Source: an uncultured Phycisphaerales bacterium
GTDB lineage: Bacteria > Planctomycetota > Phycisphaerae > Tepidisphaerales > Tepidisphaeraceae
Length of the DNA stretch: 64,000 nucleotides
Assembly (NCBI GenBank): GCA_903871935.1
Contig: CAIQIQ010000019.1
Location: 28,586 to 92,585 of the forward strand
Reading direction: 5' to 3'
Below are positions 28,342 to 40,016 of the stretch, piece by piece. Below the pieces are notes generated by a model. It ran no database searches. It was not told where the DNA came from and saw only the letters and a program-made list of their open reading frames with translations. The number at the start of each line of letters is the position of its first letter. The first letter of the stretch is position 1. The position numbers and the translations under genes are program-made.

Positions 28342-29871
28342 ATGATGGCTAAGAGTGCTGTGCAAGCGGATAAGGGACATGTGGCGCATTCAAAAGCGGC
28401 CGATTCGCAGGAAGGTCTGAAGGGGAAGTTCAGCCGTCCGATCAATATTACATTCCTGGGCGCCGGGTCGGGCTTCTGCCCGACGCTGTGCAAGGATGTG
28501 CTGCTGATTCCCAGCGCCGATCGCGGCGAATTCCGCCTGGTGGATATCGACAAGGACCGCCTGAGCAAAGTCTACAAGGTCATCCAGAAATTGATCAAGG
28601 AATCCGGCCGAGAAGATGGCTGGATAGTAAAGGCGACAACGAACCGTCGCGAAGTACTCAAGGGCACCGACTACGCGGTTTGCTGCGTGGAAGTATCGGG
28701 CATGGCGTGCGTGGCGTTTGATAATGACATTCCGCTGAAGTACGGGGTGGATCAGTGCATCGGCGACACGGTTGGGCCAGGCGGGCTCTTCAAGGGACTG
28801 CGGACGATCCCGGTGTTCCTGGACATCCTTCGCGATATGCGCGAGCTGTGCCCGCAGGCGATCATGCTCAACTACACGAATCCGATGAGCATGATGGTCT
28901 GATCGGCCGGCCGGGCTGTGCCGGAGATTCCCGTGGTCGGACTGTGCCACAGCGTCCAGGGCACCAGCCACCTGCTGGCCAGGTATGCGGGTGTGCCGTA
29001 CGAAGAGATGGAGTGGGATTGCGCCGGGATTAATCACCTGGCATGGTTTACCAAGGCCATGCACAAGGGCGAGGATCTTTATCAGAAGGTGCTGTACAAG
29101 AAGTTTGCCGAGGAAGTGGCCGAGGGGATCAAGGAGGCGGAGGCGGGGGTAGGGATCTATAAGACGAGCGAGAAGTGGACCTGGTCACAAGGAAAGCAGG
29201 GCAAGTACAAGTACACGGATCTGGTCCGCAAGGACATGTGCGTGCACTTCGGTGCGTACATTACCGAGAGTTCGGGACATCTGTCGGAGTACCTGCCTTA
29301 CTATCGCAAGAGCGAAGCGGGCAGGAAGCTGCTGCGTCTGGGGTATGATGGCGGCGCCCGGTTCTATGCGTCGAATTGGCCGGACTGGCGCAAGGCGGCC
29401 GATGATGAGCGCGTGCGCCTGGCCAATGGCGAGGAACAGGTGAAGCTTGAGCGGTCCTGGGAGTATGGCTCGATGATCATCGAAGCCCGCGAGAAAGATT
29501 GCCCGGTACGCATCCACGGAAACGTGATGAACTACGGCAATACCGGGCGGAGCACGGCCGGCGAGGCGAGCCGGCTGATTACGAACCTGCCGGGCGACGG
29601 GGTGGTGGAAGTGGCGTGCATGGTTGATCGCAATGGCGTGCAGCCGACCCGCTATGGCGCGCTGCCTCCGCAGATGGCGCATATCTGTGGCATGAACATG
29701 GCGTGCTATGACCTGGCAGCGAAGGCTGCGGTGGAGAAGAGCATTGAGGCGGCAGCGCATGCCCTGATGCTCGATCCGCTGTGCATGGCTGTTTGCACCC
29801 CGGGCGAGATCAAGGCGATGACGATGGAGTTGTTCAAGGCGGAGAAGAAGTACCTGCCGGGGTTCAAATAG
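28342..29871 (+). pseudogene. GH4 alpha-glucosidase/galactosidase (MelA-like) interrupted by in-frame TGA
   Basis: One continuous reading frame of 509 codons broken by a single TGA at 28900-28902. The first part has the NAD-binding ITFLGAGSGFCPTL, VDIDKDRL and GDTVGPGGLFKGLRTIPV; it stops after MLNYTNPMSMMV. The second part continues without frame change with PVVGLCHSVQGTSHLL (metal-binding Cys and substrate His region) and GINHLAW. In GH4 proteins the residue after NPMxxxx is normally Trp, so TGG to TGA is the simplest change. The enzyme would hydrolyse alpha-glycosides by a NAD/Mn redox mechanism. AAGGAG precedes the start. Nonsense mutation, base error or readthrough cannot be told apart here. 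Confidence 0.85.
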
Positions 29872-29899
29872 GCCGTCGCGGAGAGAAGACCAAATGATG

Positions 29900-29929
29900 C
29901 AGGTGCGCCGGTTCTTCCCGGCGCACCTG
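29900..29929 (+). terminator. Rho-independent-type hairpin after the GH4 gene
   Basis: A perfect 12-bp stem (CAGGTGCGCCGG paired with CCGGCGCACCTG) with the loop TTCTTC, followed by TGCGTTTATTGTT. It starts 29 bases after the end of the GH4 frame and most likely ends the atpG-GH4 transcript. Confidence 0.8.
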
Positions 29930-30017
29930 TGCGTTTATTGTTGAGGCGCATCTCAATCGTTCGGGCCTACCCACGTCGCTCGCAATCGGGTAGTTTCATG
30001 GGCGGAAGTTGAGCCTT

Positions 30018-31733
30018 ATGCGTATTGCACTAGCACAGACGAATCCGATCGTTGGGGATATTCCGCACAACTGCAAACAGATCGTGGACTTTGCGCAGCG
30101 GGCGAAGACGCAGGGGGCGGAGGTGGTGGTGTTCCCGGAATTGACGATTCCGGGGTATCCGCCGAAAGATCTGCTGCTCAAGCCGCAGTTCATTGATGAC
30201 AACCTGCGGGCACTGGGGATTGTCGCCAACCACGTGAAGGGGATCGATGCCATTGTCGGCTATGCGGATCGCAATCCGGAACCGGTTGGCCGGCCGCTGC
30301 GGAACTCGGTTGCCCTGCTTCGCGATGGCGTGGTGCTTAGCAGGCACTACAAGACGCTGTTGCCCACCTATGACGTGTTCGATGAGAGCCGCTACTTTGA
30401 ACCGGGGCCGGCGGATGGGCGGTGCAATCTGGTTCAGCTTGGGCAGGTGAAGGCGGGCCTGACGATCTGTGAGGATCTATGGAACGATGAGCGCCTGATT
30501 GGCCGGCGGTTGTACCACCAGAACCCGCTGACGAAGCTGCAGTCGTGTGGAGCGCAGGTGCTGGTGAATACCAGTGCGTCGCCGTTTGTGGTTGCCAAAC
30601 ACGATTTCCGCATCCAGTTGTTCGCATCTCAGGTCAGGCAGGTGGGCGTGCCGCTGATCTATGTGAATCAGGTTGGCGGCAATGATGAATTGGTATTTGA
30701 TGGCAACAGTCTGGTGATGGATGGCAGTGGCAAGGTAGTGGGGCAGGCGCGCGATTTTGAGGAGGATCTGCTGGTCGTCGATGTCGGTGAGGATGCAGTG
30801 ACCCAGGGCGGCCGGGTCGAACACCATAGCCGTGATGTCGAGTCGATTTATCGGGCGCTGGTGCTGGGGCTGCGGGATTACGTGCGCAAGTGCGGCTTCA
30901 AGAAAGTGGTGCTGGGTTTGTCGGGAGGGATCGACTCAGCGCTGGTGTGCGCCCTGGCGGCCGCGGCACTGGGACCGGAGAACGTCACGGGTGTGGCGAT
31001 GCCATCGCGGTTCAGTTCGGATCACTCGATTGCAGACGCGAAACAGCTTGCGGCGAATCTGGGGGTGAGGTTCCAGATTGTGCCGATTGAACCAGCGCAT
31101 ATCGCCTATGAGCACATGCTGGCGGCAGCCTTTGCGGGGATGAAGCCAGACCTGACCGAGGAGAATGTTCAGGCACGCATCCGCGGGGCAACGCTGATGG
31201 CGTTCTCGAACAAGTTTGGCTCGCTGCTGCTCACAACCGGCAACAAGAGCGAGATTGCCACCGGGTATTGCACACTCTATGGAGACATGTGCGGCGGTTT
31301 GGCGGTGATCAGCGATGTGCCAAAGATGGTGGTATATCAGCTCGCGGAATTCGTCAATCAGAAGGCTGGGCACGATCTGATCCCGCGAAACAGCATTACG
31401 AAGCCCCCATCGGCTGAGCTGCGGCCGAACCAGACGGACCAGGATTCGCTGCCGCCGTACGATGTGCTGGATGCGATCCTCTTCCGATATGTGGAGGAGG
31501 AGAAGGGTGCTCCACAGATCATTGCCGACGGCTTCGACCCCGCTACCGTGATGCGGGTGATTCGCCTGATCGACCTGAGCGAGTACAAGCGGAGGCAGGC
31601 AGCGCCAGGGATCAAGGTAACCAGCCGGGCATTCGGGTTTGGCAGACGGATGCCGATTGCGCAGAACTACCGGCAGCCGGTGCCCAGCGTCGGGCAGACT
31701 GTGGATGCGCTGGCTGAGCTTTTGAAGAACTGA
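30018..31733 (+). CDS. nadE: Glutamine-dependent NAD+ synthetase
   Basis: A 571-residue cytoplasmic enzyme that amidates nicotinic acid adenine dinucleotide, the last step of NAD synthesis. The N-terminal nitrilase-type glutaminase shows VVFPELTIPGYPPKDLL (catalytic Glu), HYKTLLPTYDVFDE (Lys) and LTICEDLWND (Cys near residue 150). The C-terminal synthetase starts with the PP-loop LGLSGGIDSALV near residue 298 and includes TTGNKSEIATGYCTLYGDM and LIPRNSITKPPSAELRPNQ. Length is normal for the two-domain form. An in-frame TTG 9 bases upstream exists, but the ATG at 30018 with GGCGGAAG upstream is preferred. Confidence 0.96.
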   Translation: MRIALAQTNPIVGDIPHNCKQIVDFAQRAKTQGAEVVVFPELTIPGYPPKDLLLKPQFIDDNLRALGIVANHVKGIDAIVGYADRNPEPVGRPLRNSVALLRDGVVLSRHYKTLLPTYDVFDESRYFEPGPADGRCNLVQLGQVKAGLTICEDLWNDERLIGRRLYHQNPLTKLQSCGAQVLVNTSASPFVVAKHDFRIQLFASQVRQVGVPLIYVNQVGGNDELVFDGNSLVMDGSGKVVGQARDFEEDLLVVDVGEDAVTQGGRVEHHSRDVESIYRALVLGLRDYVRKCGFKKVVLGLSGGIDSALVCALAAAALGPENVTGVAMPSRFSSDHSIADAKQLAANLGVRFQIVPIEPAHIAYEHMLAAAFAGMKPDLTEENVQARIRGATLMAFSNKFGSLLLTTGNKSEIATGYCTLYGDMCGGLAVISDVPKMVVYQLAEFVNQKAGHDLIPRNSITKPPSAELRPNQTDQDSLPPYDVLDAILFRYVEEEKGAPQIIADGFDPATVMRVIRLIDLSEYKRRQAAPGIKVTSRAFGFGRRMPIAQNYRQPVPSVGQTVDALAELLKN

Positions 31734-31805
31734 GCTCTGGGCAAAGCATGGGAAATGGGGTTGATTCTGGCTCTTTGCGCGAGGAATATGTGCTGAAGGT
31801 GAACC

Positions 31806-32687
31806 ATGCTCAAGAGCAGTGACATCCAGATCCGTGATCCGTTTGTTGTGCCGGTGGCGGCCGAGAATGCATACTATCTGTTCGGAACGACGGATGTGAA
31901 CTGCTGGGCGGGTCACGATGATCCGGTTCGTCATGGTTTTGACTGTTATCGCACGGTCGATCTGGAGAACTTTGAGGGGCCGTTCCCGGCGTTTCGCCCG
32001 GACGGACAGTTCTGGGGAACGCAGAATTTCTGGGCCCCGGAGGTGCACCGTTATGGAAACCGGTGGTACATGCTGGCTTCATTCAAGGCGCCGGGCGCGT
32101 GTCGGGGAACGCAGATCCTGGCGGCCGACCAGATCAGTGGCCCATATCGGCCGCACAGCTTTGGGCCGGTGACCCCGCGTACCTGGGAGTGCCTGGATGG
32201 CACGTTGTTTATCGACGAGAAGGATGATCCGTGGCTGGTGTTCTGCCATGAATGGGTGCAGACCCGGATCGGCACGATTGATGCGGTTCGGCTTGCCCGC
32301 GACATGCGACGGCCGGTGGGCGATGCCGTGACGCTCTTCTCGGCCAGAGATGCCAGGTGGATCACAGACCGGATGCAGAGGAAAGAGATGGTGACCGATG
32401 GACCGTTCCTGTATCGGGGCCGTAATGGCATGCTGATGCTGCTTTGGTCCAGTTTCGTATCGATCGGCTACGCCATAGCGGCGGCTCGCTCGGGGAGCGG
32501 CAAGCTGATCGGCCCATGGTATCACGATAGCCCGCCGATCTTTGCCAGCGATGGAGGTCATGGAATGATCTTCAAGAATCTCGCCGGGCGGCTGATGCTG
32601 AGCATTCATTCGCCCAACAAGACGCCGCTGGAACGGCCACTGTTCATCCCGCTGCGTGAACTGGATGGGCAGTTGGTCAAGGCGTAG
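31806..32687 (+). CDS. Glycoside hydrolase family 43-like five-blade propeller protein
   Basis: A 293-residue protein without a signal peptide. The N-terminal SDIQIRDPFVVP carries the catalytic-base Asp of GH43, QNFWAPEVHRYGNRWYML matches the conserved WAP-V segment, and CLDGTLFIDEKDDPWLVF contains the second Asp. The third catalytic position, usually Glu in EGP, reads VTDGPFLYR here; some GH43-like groups share this D. Probable substrate is an arabinose- or xylose-containing glycan, but this is inference. It starts 73 bases after nadE and lies 17 bases before pcm. Confidence 0.8.
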   Translation: MLKSSDIQIRDPFVVPVAAENAYYLFGTTDVNCWAGHDDPVRHGFDCYRTVDLENFEGPFPAFRPDGQFWGTQNFWAPEVHRYGNRWYMLASFKAPGACRGTQILAADQISGPYRPHSFGPVTPRTWECLDGTLFIDEKDDPWLVFCHEWVQTRIGTIDAVRLARDMRRPVGDAVTLFSARDARWITDRMQRKEMVTDGPFLYRGRNGMLMLLWSSFVSIGYAIAAARSGSGKLIGPWYHDSPPIFASDGGHGMIFKNLAGRLMLSIHSPNKTPLERPLFIPLRELDGQLVKA

Positions 32688-32704
32688 GCCTAACGAGGGT
32701 AGCG

Positions 32705-33376
32705 ATGGACTCGCTGGAGCGGATGATCCAGGAGCAGATCGAGGCACGCGGGGTGCGTACGCCGGCTGTGCTGGAGGCGATCCGCAAGGTGCCCCGCGAC
32801 AGGTTTGTGCCCCCCGAACTGCGGACCGAGGCCTATGAGGATTGGCCCTTGCCGATTGGATGCGGGCAGACGATCAGCCAGCCGTATATGGTGGCGGTGA
32901 TGACCGAAGCGGTCCTGCCTACAGGCGCCCGAAGCATTCTGGAGATCGGCACGGGCAGCGGCTACCAGACGGCAATCCTCGCCAAACTGATCCCGCAGGT
33001 CTATACCATCGAGCGATTGCCAGAACTGCTCCATGGCGCGCAGCGAACGCTGATCGAACTTGAGATCAACAATGTGCACTTCAAGACTGGCGATGGCACC
33101 CTGGGTTGGCAGACACATGCGCCGTTTGACCGTATCCTGATAGCGGCGGCGGCGCCTGGGCTGCCGCGGAAGCTTTTATTGGGGCAACTTAGCGAAGACG
33201 GTGTTGCCGTCGTTCCGGTATCCGATGATGCGGTGGGTGGCTGGCAGACGCTCTATCGAGTGCGGAAGGTGAACGGCGAACTGCAGAGAGAGGATCTTGG
33301 CGGTTGCCGCTTTGTTCCCTTGATCGGCGAAGAGGGCTATCAGAGCGGTGATGCGAGACGATCTGAAGGGCGGTGA
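32705..33376 (+). CDS. pcm: Protein-L-isoaspartate O-methyltransferase
   Basis: A 223-residue SAM-dependent methyltransferase that starts repair of isoaspartyl residues in damaged proteins. Seen are the family N-terminus RTPAVLEAIRKVPRDRFVPP, the substrate motif GCGQTISQPYMVAVMTEAV, SAM motif I EIGTGSGYQTAILA near residue 79, and ERLPELLHGAQRTL. Motif II appears as FDRILIAAAAPGLPRKLL. Length is typical. It starts 17 bases after the GH43-like gene and is followed by the MFS transporter on the same strand. Confidence 0.95.
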   Translation: MDSLERMIQEQIEARGVRTPAVLEAIRKVPRDRFVPPELRTEAYEDWPLPIGCGQTISQPYMVAVMTEAVLPTGARSILEIGTGSGYQTAILAKLIPQVYTIERLPELLHGAQRTLIELEINNVHFKTGDGTLGWQTHAPFDRILIAAAAPGLPRKLLLGQLSEDGVAVVPVSDDAVGGWQTLYRVRKVNGELQREDLGGCRFVPLIGEEGYQSGDARRSEGR

Positions 33377-33430
33377 CCGGCCACTATTCTTGTGCATGGA
33401 GCTTGTCCGGGACAGACCCCATCGGTAAAG

Positions 33431-34666
33431 ATGGAGGTTATGGAAACGCCGGTGATTCCGCGCAGGACGGAGAAGCGCTGGCACTATGCGCCCAACGTGA
33501 TTGCGCTGGGATGGGTAAGCTTTCTCACCGACATGGCGTCGGAGATGCTTTACCCGATCATCCCGCTGTTTCTGACTACCACGTTGGGTGCAAGTCCGGC
33601 CATCGTGGGGCTGATCGATGGGATCGCCGAGGGCATCAGTACACTGCTTCGCTGGTTTGCCGGTGCGATTTCCGATCACTACCGCCGGCGCAAGCCATTC
33701 ATCTTCGCGGGGTATACGCTATCGGCGTTGAGCAAGCCGGTAATGGGAATGGCTGCACTGGCCATAGGCTGGCCGCTGTTTCTGGTTGCACGAATCGTCG
33801 ATCGAGTAGGCAAGTCGATCCGTACTGCGCCGCGTGATGCACTGATTGCGGATTCCACTCCTGTGGAGCACCGCGGCGCGGCATTCGGGCTGCATCGCGC
33901 GATGGACACGGCCGGAGCAGTGGCCGGGCCGGCAGTTGCGCTTCTGGTGCTATGGAGCTGGCCGGATGTGCCGCTGCATTACCTGTTCTTCCTGGCATTG
34001 TTGCCGGGACTGGGCAGCAGCCTGCTGACACTGGTGATGATCCGAGATGTGCCGGCGGAGAAGCTGAGCAGTGGCCCGCGCCCGGCCATCTGGCGGCGCT
34101 ACCCGGCCGCCTTCTGGCGGGTGCTGACGGTGATCGGCATTTTCTCGCTGGCCAACAGCAGTGACTCGTTTCTGGTGCTGCGGAGCAAAGACGATGGTTT
34201 GTCGTTCGTGCAGATCGTCCTGGCGTTCATGCTGTACAACCTGGTGTATGCGTTACTGTCGTCGCCGATGGGCAGGCTGTCGGATCGAGTTGGCCGTCGA
34301 CCGGTGATCGCAGGTGGATGGCTGCTCTACGCGGGGGTGTATGCAGGCTTCGCCATCCTGCGGACTCCGCTGGCGCCGTGGGTGCTCTGGAGTTTGTATG
34401 GTGCGTATCAGGCGATGAGCGAGGGTGTGAGCAAGGCGCTGATTGGCGACACGGTCTGCGCGCAGGATCGCGCTGGCGCGATCGGCTTGACCTATACCAT
34501 CGCGGGGCTGGCGCAGTTCGTTGCCAGTGTCGTGGCGGGGAGCACATGGGGCGTCCACCTCGGCGGGTGGCATCTGCCGTTTGTGCTGGGATCGGGACTG
34601 GCTTTTATTGCAGTCGGGGCGCTGATGTTGATGGTTCCGCTGAGGCATTCAACGCAGCACGTATAA
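33431..34666 (+). CDS. MFS family transporter
   Basis: A 411-residue membrane protein with about 12 helices. The N-terminal segment LGWVSFLTDMASEMLYPIIP is typical of a bacterial MFS subgroup, as is LVARIVDRVGKSIRTAPRDALIADS after helix 4. Motif A between helices 2 and 3 reads GAISDHYRRRKPFI, and the second-half copy is GRLSDRVGRRPVI. Substrate is unknown; members of this group are often annotated as efflux or sugar-type permeases without proof. The ATG at 33431 is chosen; a second ATG lies three codons later. The gene is convergent with the ABC exporter, 6 bases apart. Confidence 0.88.
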   Translation: MEVMETPVIPRRTEKRWHYAPNVIALGWVSFLTDMASEMLYPIIPLFLTTTLGASPAIVGLIDGIAEGISTLLRWFAGAISDHYRRRKPFIFAGYTLSALSKPVMGMAALAIGWPLFLVARIVDRVGKSIRTAPRDALIADSTPVEHRGAAFGLHRAMDTAGAVAGPAVALLVLWSWPDVPLHYLFFLALLPGLGSSLLTLVMIRDVPAEKLSSGPRPAIWRRYPAAFWRVLTVIGIFSLANSSDSFLVLRSKDDGLSFVQIVLAFMLYNLVYALLSSPMGRLSDRVGRRPVIAGGWLLYAGVYAGFAILRTPLAPWVLWSLYGAYQAMSEGVSKALIGDTVCAQDRAGAIGLTYTIAGLAQFVASVVAGSTWGVHLGGWHLPFVLGSGLAFIAVGALMLMVPLRHSTQHV

Positions 34667-34672
34667 TCGGGG

Positions 34673-36450
<1,778 letters not shown>

Positions 36451-36454
<4 letters not shown>

Positions 36455-39210
36455 GGTTTTTGAGACAGAGCCTCAGCGGCCGGAGCGGCGTTCTTCTGGG
36501 CCAGGTCCTCGCCGGCCGTTACGCTGGAGGATGCTGAACTGGGAACCGGAACCAGGCCGTTCTTGGATGCCGCCCGATCGATTACGGCCATGACCGGACC
36601 AACGATGCGGGAGTGGCTGCGCAGGTAGACCATAATCGGCAGGAAAGGCAACAACACGGCCGGACGGGAGAACGGCCAGACGTAGGCCAGGAGCAGAACC
36701 ATGGACAGCGAGCAACTGACGACCAGCAACTTGGCCAGTGTGCTCATGACGATGTCAACCTTCACACGCGTCAGTACACCTTTAGCGTGCAGTTCACTTG
36801 CGGTGAGGATGCGCACGGTGGCATAGCGGCTGAGATACAGTTCAAGATCCCAGGGCGACCAGCCGCTATCGACGCGCATGCGCCAACCCAGCGGGCGCAC
36901 TTCATTGCTGATCTGTTCGATGAGGGTCATGCGGTCGGCCCACTTGCCCTTTTCATAGTGGAACCAGTAGCGCAGGACATGGCGGTCATTGGGATCGAGT
37001 GGCAAGTTGCGGGGCACGTTCAGCACCGCCACCCGCTTGCCCAGGGCCCGGGCCTTGAGCATGAACGAGTAGCGTGCCCAGCCGCGCACGATGGGCTGGC
37101 GAAAATGCAGCCAGGCAATGAGCAGCCGCGACAGCGGATGCGGGTGACGCGGCATGGGCGATTGGGCGGCGGCGATGGCCGAGAGGCAGACGGGAATCGC
37201 AAACATCACCAGCGCTGCGAACAGGAGGGAATCCTTTATCAGCACCAGCAAGGCTTTGCCGAGAATGGTGCGGTTGCCATCGAAGACTTCGGTTGGGATG
37301 AATGCCAGGCCGAGAATCGCGACGAATAGTGTCAGCCAGTGCCACTCGATGCTCATGAGCATCGCGGCGACAACGCTGGCGGGGCGACGATAGATGGTCT
37401 GGAAGAGGCCGGTGCCAAAGACGCCGTGGTAGATGACATCCTGGCCGATATGCACACCCAGATTGCCGCCGTAGATCTTCCCTTTCCAATGGCTGGCCCC
37501 GAAGGCATTAAACTTGTCGGGATGCTTGTAGTTGAGCATGGCCTCGGCCTCACCATAGCCACGCTGCTGGCGAAGGTATGCATCGATACTGTTGCGGCGG
37601 TAATGCCACACCTGCGCGGCGGGGGCGAAGCCGATCGAGTAGTCGCGATTCTGCAGGCGCCAGATGAAATCCACATCATCGCCGGCCTTGCGGAACTGCG
37701 AGTCGAAGCCGCCGATCTCCTTGGCGGCCCAAGTGTAGAAGGCCATGTTGCAGCCGGGGACGTGCTCGGCAGTGCGATCATCGAGCATGACATGGGTCGG
37801 CCCGCCGGGTGAGAGGCCCACGCAGTCGGCGACCCAGCTTCCCTCATCGGGGATCAGGTTGGGGCCGCCGACGCCGGTGTGTCGTGAGCGGGCCATGTTC
37901 AAGCCGAGGTAATAGAGCCAGTCTTCATCGGCTTCGCAGTCAGAGTCGGTGTAGGCGATGATCTCGCCCCTGGCGGCGTTCATGCCGACATTGCGTGCGA
38001 AAGAAAGGCCCTTGTTCTCCTGTGTGATCACGCGGAGCGGCTCCCAGCCCTCAAATTGCTTGAGGATCGCCTGAGTGTTGTCCTTCGAACCATCGTCCAC
38101 AAACACGATCTCAAAACTGGGGTAGCGCAAGTGCTGCATGGAACGAAGGCAGGATTCGACCGTGGAAGCACCGTTGTAGGAGCAGATGATGACGCTGATC
38201 ATCGGCAACACTTCGTCGGCCGTCTGCGGGACACGGGCGAAAATGCGTTGGAGGGCCGCACACGCCGGCTTGGGGGAGCGATCGCGGCGGGTAATGCCGA
38301 AAGCCCAGTCCTCGATCTGGTAACCGCCGGTGAACCAGTCATCGGTGTAACTGAAGATGAAGGTGCCTACGAGTCCTTCATCAAAGACAGCGCGGATGTG
38401 CTTTTCGAGAATCTCCGCCTGTTTGTCTTCGGAGTGTTCCCTGAGCGTATCGATGCCGTACTCGCCAAGCATCAGCGGCTTGTCCTGGGCGATGCTCTGC
38501 AGGCGAGCCAGGTAGTTGCGCAGGACGCGGTCTTCGTGAAGGTAGACATTGAAGCAGACAAAGTCGGTGTTCTGCGGATTGAGAAATTCGGTTGAGGGGT
38601 AATTGGCGAAGGTGACCAGGCACTCGGGGGCTTCGGCACGGACGATGTCAATCAACTCGTCAATGAACTCCTCGACGGCGCGGTGGCCCATGAAACGAAC
38701 AACTTCCGAGGGCACTTCATTGACAACACTAATGGCGAAGGTGGCGGGATGGTTGCCGCACTGCCGGGCGGCTTCGAGGACGGCTTTGCGGGCGGTTTCT
38801 TCGGCGGCCGCATCTTTGATGAAAGTGACGTACTTGGGCCAGGGGACGTCGACGAATATCTTGACGCCGACTTCCTCTGCCATGTCCAGCAGCCACGTCG
38901 GCGGGAGGTGGTAGACGCGGATGCAGTTGCAGCCGATCGAGAGCATGTGCTGGAAATCGCGCCGGACCTGGTCGGGATCGGGGAGATATTCACCGTTGGC
39001 GTTGGGAGCAAAAGGGCCGTAGGTGACGCCCTTGACATGGAACTTGGCGGTTCCGAGGCGAAAGAACTTGCCATCACGCCAAACGCGGCTGGTCGACACC
39101 TCGGCGCGGCGGGACCGGCCGGGGGCGAAGGTCTTCGATTGGTATTCGAGCGTGACGGGGTTGGCCGACGCGTTGGAATCACCTGCTGGTTGGGTTCTTG
39201 CTGCAGACAT
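36451..39210 (-). CDS. Glycoside hydrolase-glycosyltransferase family 2 fusion membrane protein
   Basis: A 919-residue bifunctional protein. Residues 45-320 form a TIM-barrel glycosidase or transglycosylase domain: FHVKGVTYGPFAPN, GCNCIRVYHLPPTWLLDMAE, acid/base Glu in SVVNEVPSE (about 162) and nucleophile Glu in MLGEYGIDTLRE (about 248). Residues 335-560 are GT2: VIICSYNGASTVESCL, VFVDDGSKDNTQAIL, TDSDCEADEDW, FRKAGDDVDFIWRLQ and LRQQRGYGEAEAM. At least five membrane helices follow (about 608-690 and 825-865). The combination recalls NdvB-type enzymes that build and rearrange beta-glucans. ATG 39249 is an alternative start; neither has a ribosome site. It overlaps the ABC exporter by 4 bases. 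Confidence 0.85.
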
Positions 39211-40016
39211 AGACAAAGGACGGCATTCTAGGGTCTGGTGGCCGATCATGCACGCGGTGCGGCGGCAGGGGCGGATTAGGGCGTGAAGTCAGACGCACGG
39301 AAGTCAGGAGTCAGGTGGACGGGAGCCAGGAGACAAGAGGGGGCGGGGCGGTTGTGGATAAGTGAGCAGGTGCGCAGGTTCTGGGCGGGATACCCCCAGC
39401 GCGATATGTCCTTGGAGAACAGGGAGTTAGGAGCAGATCGGGGGAGGAGGTGCGCAAGTTCGGCGGGATTGTGGATAAGTCCCGGGAGAAGAGCCCCGAT
39501 GTCGGGAGGGACGAAGGGTGAGACCGAAGATGCTCAGGATGGGCGGAGGAAGTCAGGGGTCAAGAATTAGAGGTCAGAAGACAGCAGTAAACAGGAAGGT
39601 GCTCAAGTTCGTGGGCGCAGTCGGACAAGCATCTGTAATCTGACTTACGGAACTGACAAAGGTGCTCACGATCGGTGCGCATCTTCAGGCGTTGGCTATT
39701 TTCCCGACAGCAGTCGGGGTATTCGGTTGTCAAAGAACGTGGCCCAGTGCGGCCAGGAGGGATGAAAAAGGTGTCCCTCTACCCTATAGGGGTGACTGGC
39801 AAGAGTTGATAAAGGGAGATTGAGGATTGGCAAGGGTTTATGCGCGGCGAGAAAAATTCGCAGATTGTTAGGAGGACCGTGGCATGGGGATTGCTGAAGG
39901 CGATTGCACCGCAGGCGGCATCGGCGTTGTACTCCAAAGCAACTCTGGCGGGCAGAGGCGGCGCGACAGCACGCTACAAGCCTGCCCCACGAAGCTCTGC
40001 GCCGGTACCCATGCGG
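39211..40016. other. Long non-coding region with repeats
   Basis: About 800 bases without a convincing gene between the GT2 fusion and the zinc-ribbon membrane protein. It holds scattered GAAGTCAG/GTCAGGAG words (for example near 39284, 39299 and 39549), the DnaA-box and iteron cluster at 39353-39680, a hairpin CCCGAC-AGCA-GTCGGG at 39713-39728 and the palindrome CCCTATAGGG at 39782-39791. A 74-codon plus-strand frame at 39840-40064 overlaps the next gene and looks accidental. Confidence 0.6.
39353..39680 (+). promoter_or_regulatory. Two perfect DnaA boxes with four iteron-like repeats
   Basis: TGTGGATAA, the reverse complement of the consensus DnaA box TTATCCACA, occurs at 39353-39361 and 39470-39478. 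Four related repeats with the core AGGTGCKCA(A/G)GTTC lie at 39368-39390, 39448-39468, 39597-39617 and, more diverged, 39660-39680. Boxes and the first two repeats are directly adjacent (6 and 1 bases apart). The arrangement resembles a replication-initiation or DnaA-regulated site, but no dnaA, dnaN or rep gene is close, so the role is open. Confidence 0.45.

Noticed and set aside
27264..28568. 434-codon minus-strand open frame
   Set aside because: Antisense to atpG and the GH4 start, both firmly identified.
28900..28930. Selenocysteine reading of the TGA in the GH4 gene
   Set aside because: The hairpin after the TGA has only a 5-bp stem and its loop is closer to the TGA than usual for bacterial SECIS elements; the family has Trp rather than Cys at this site.
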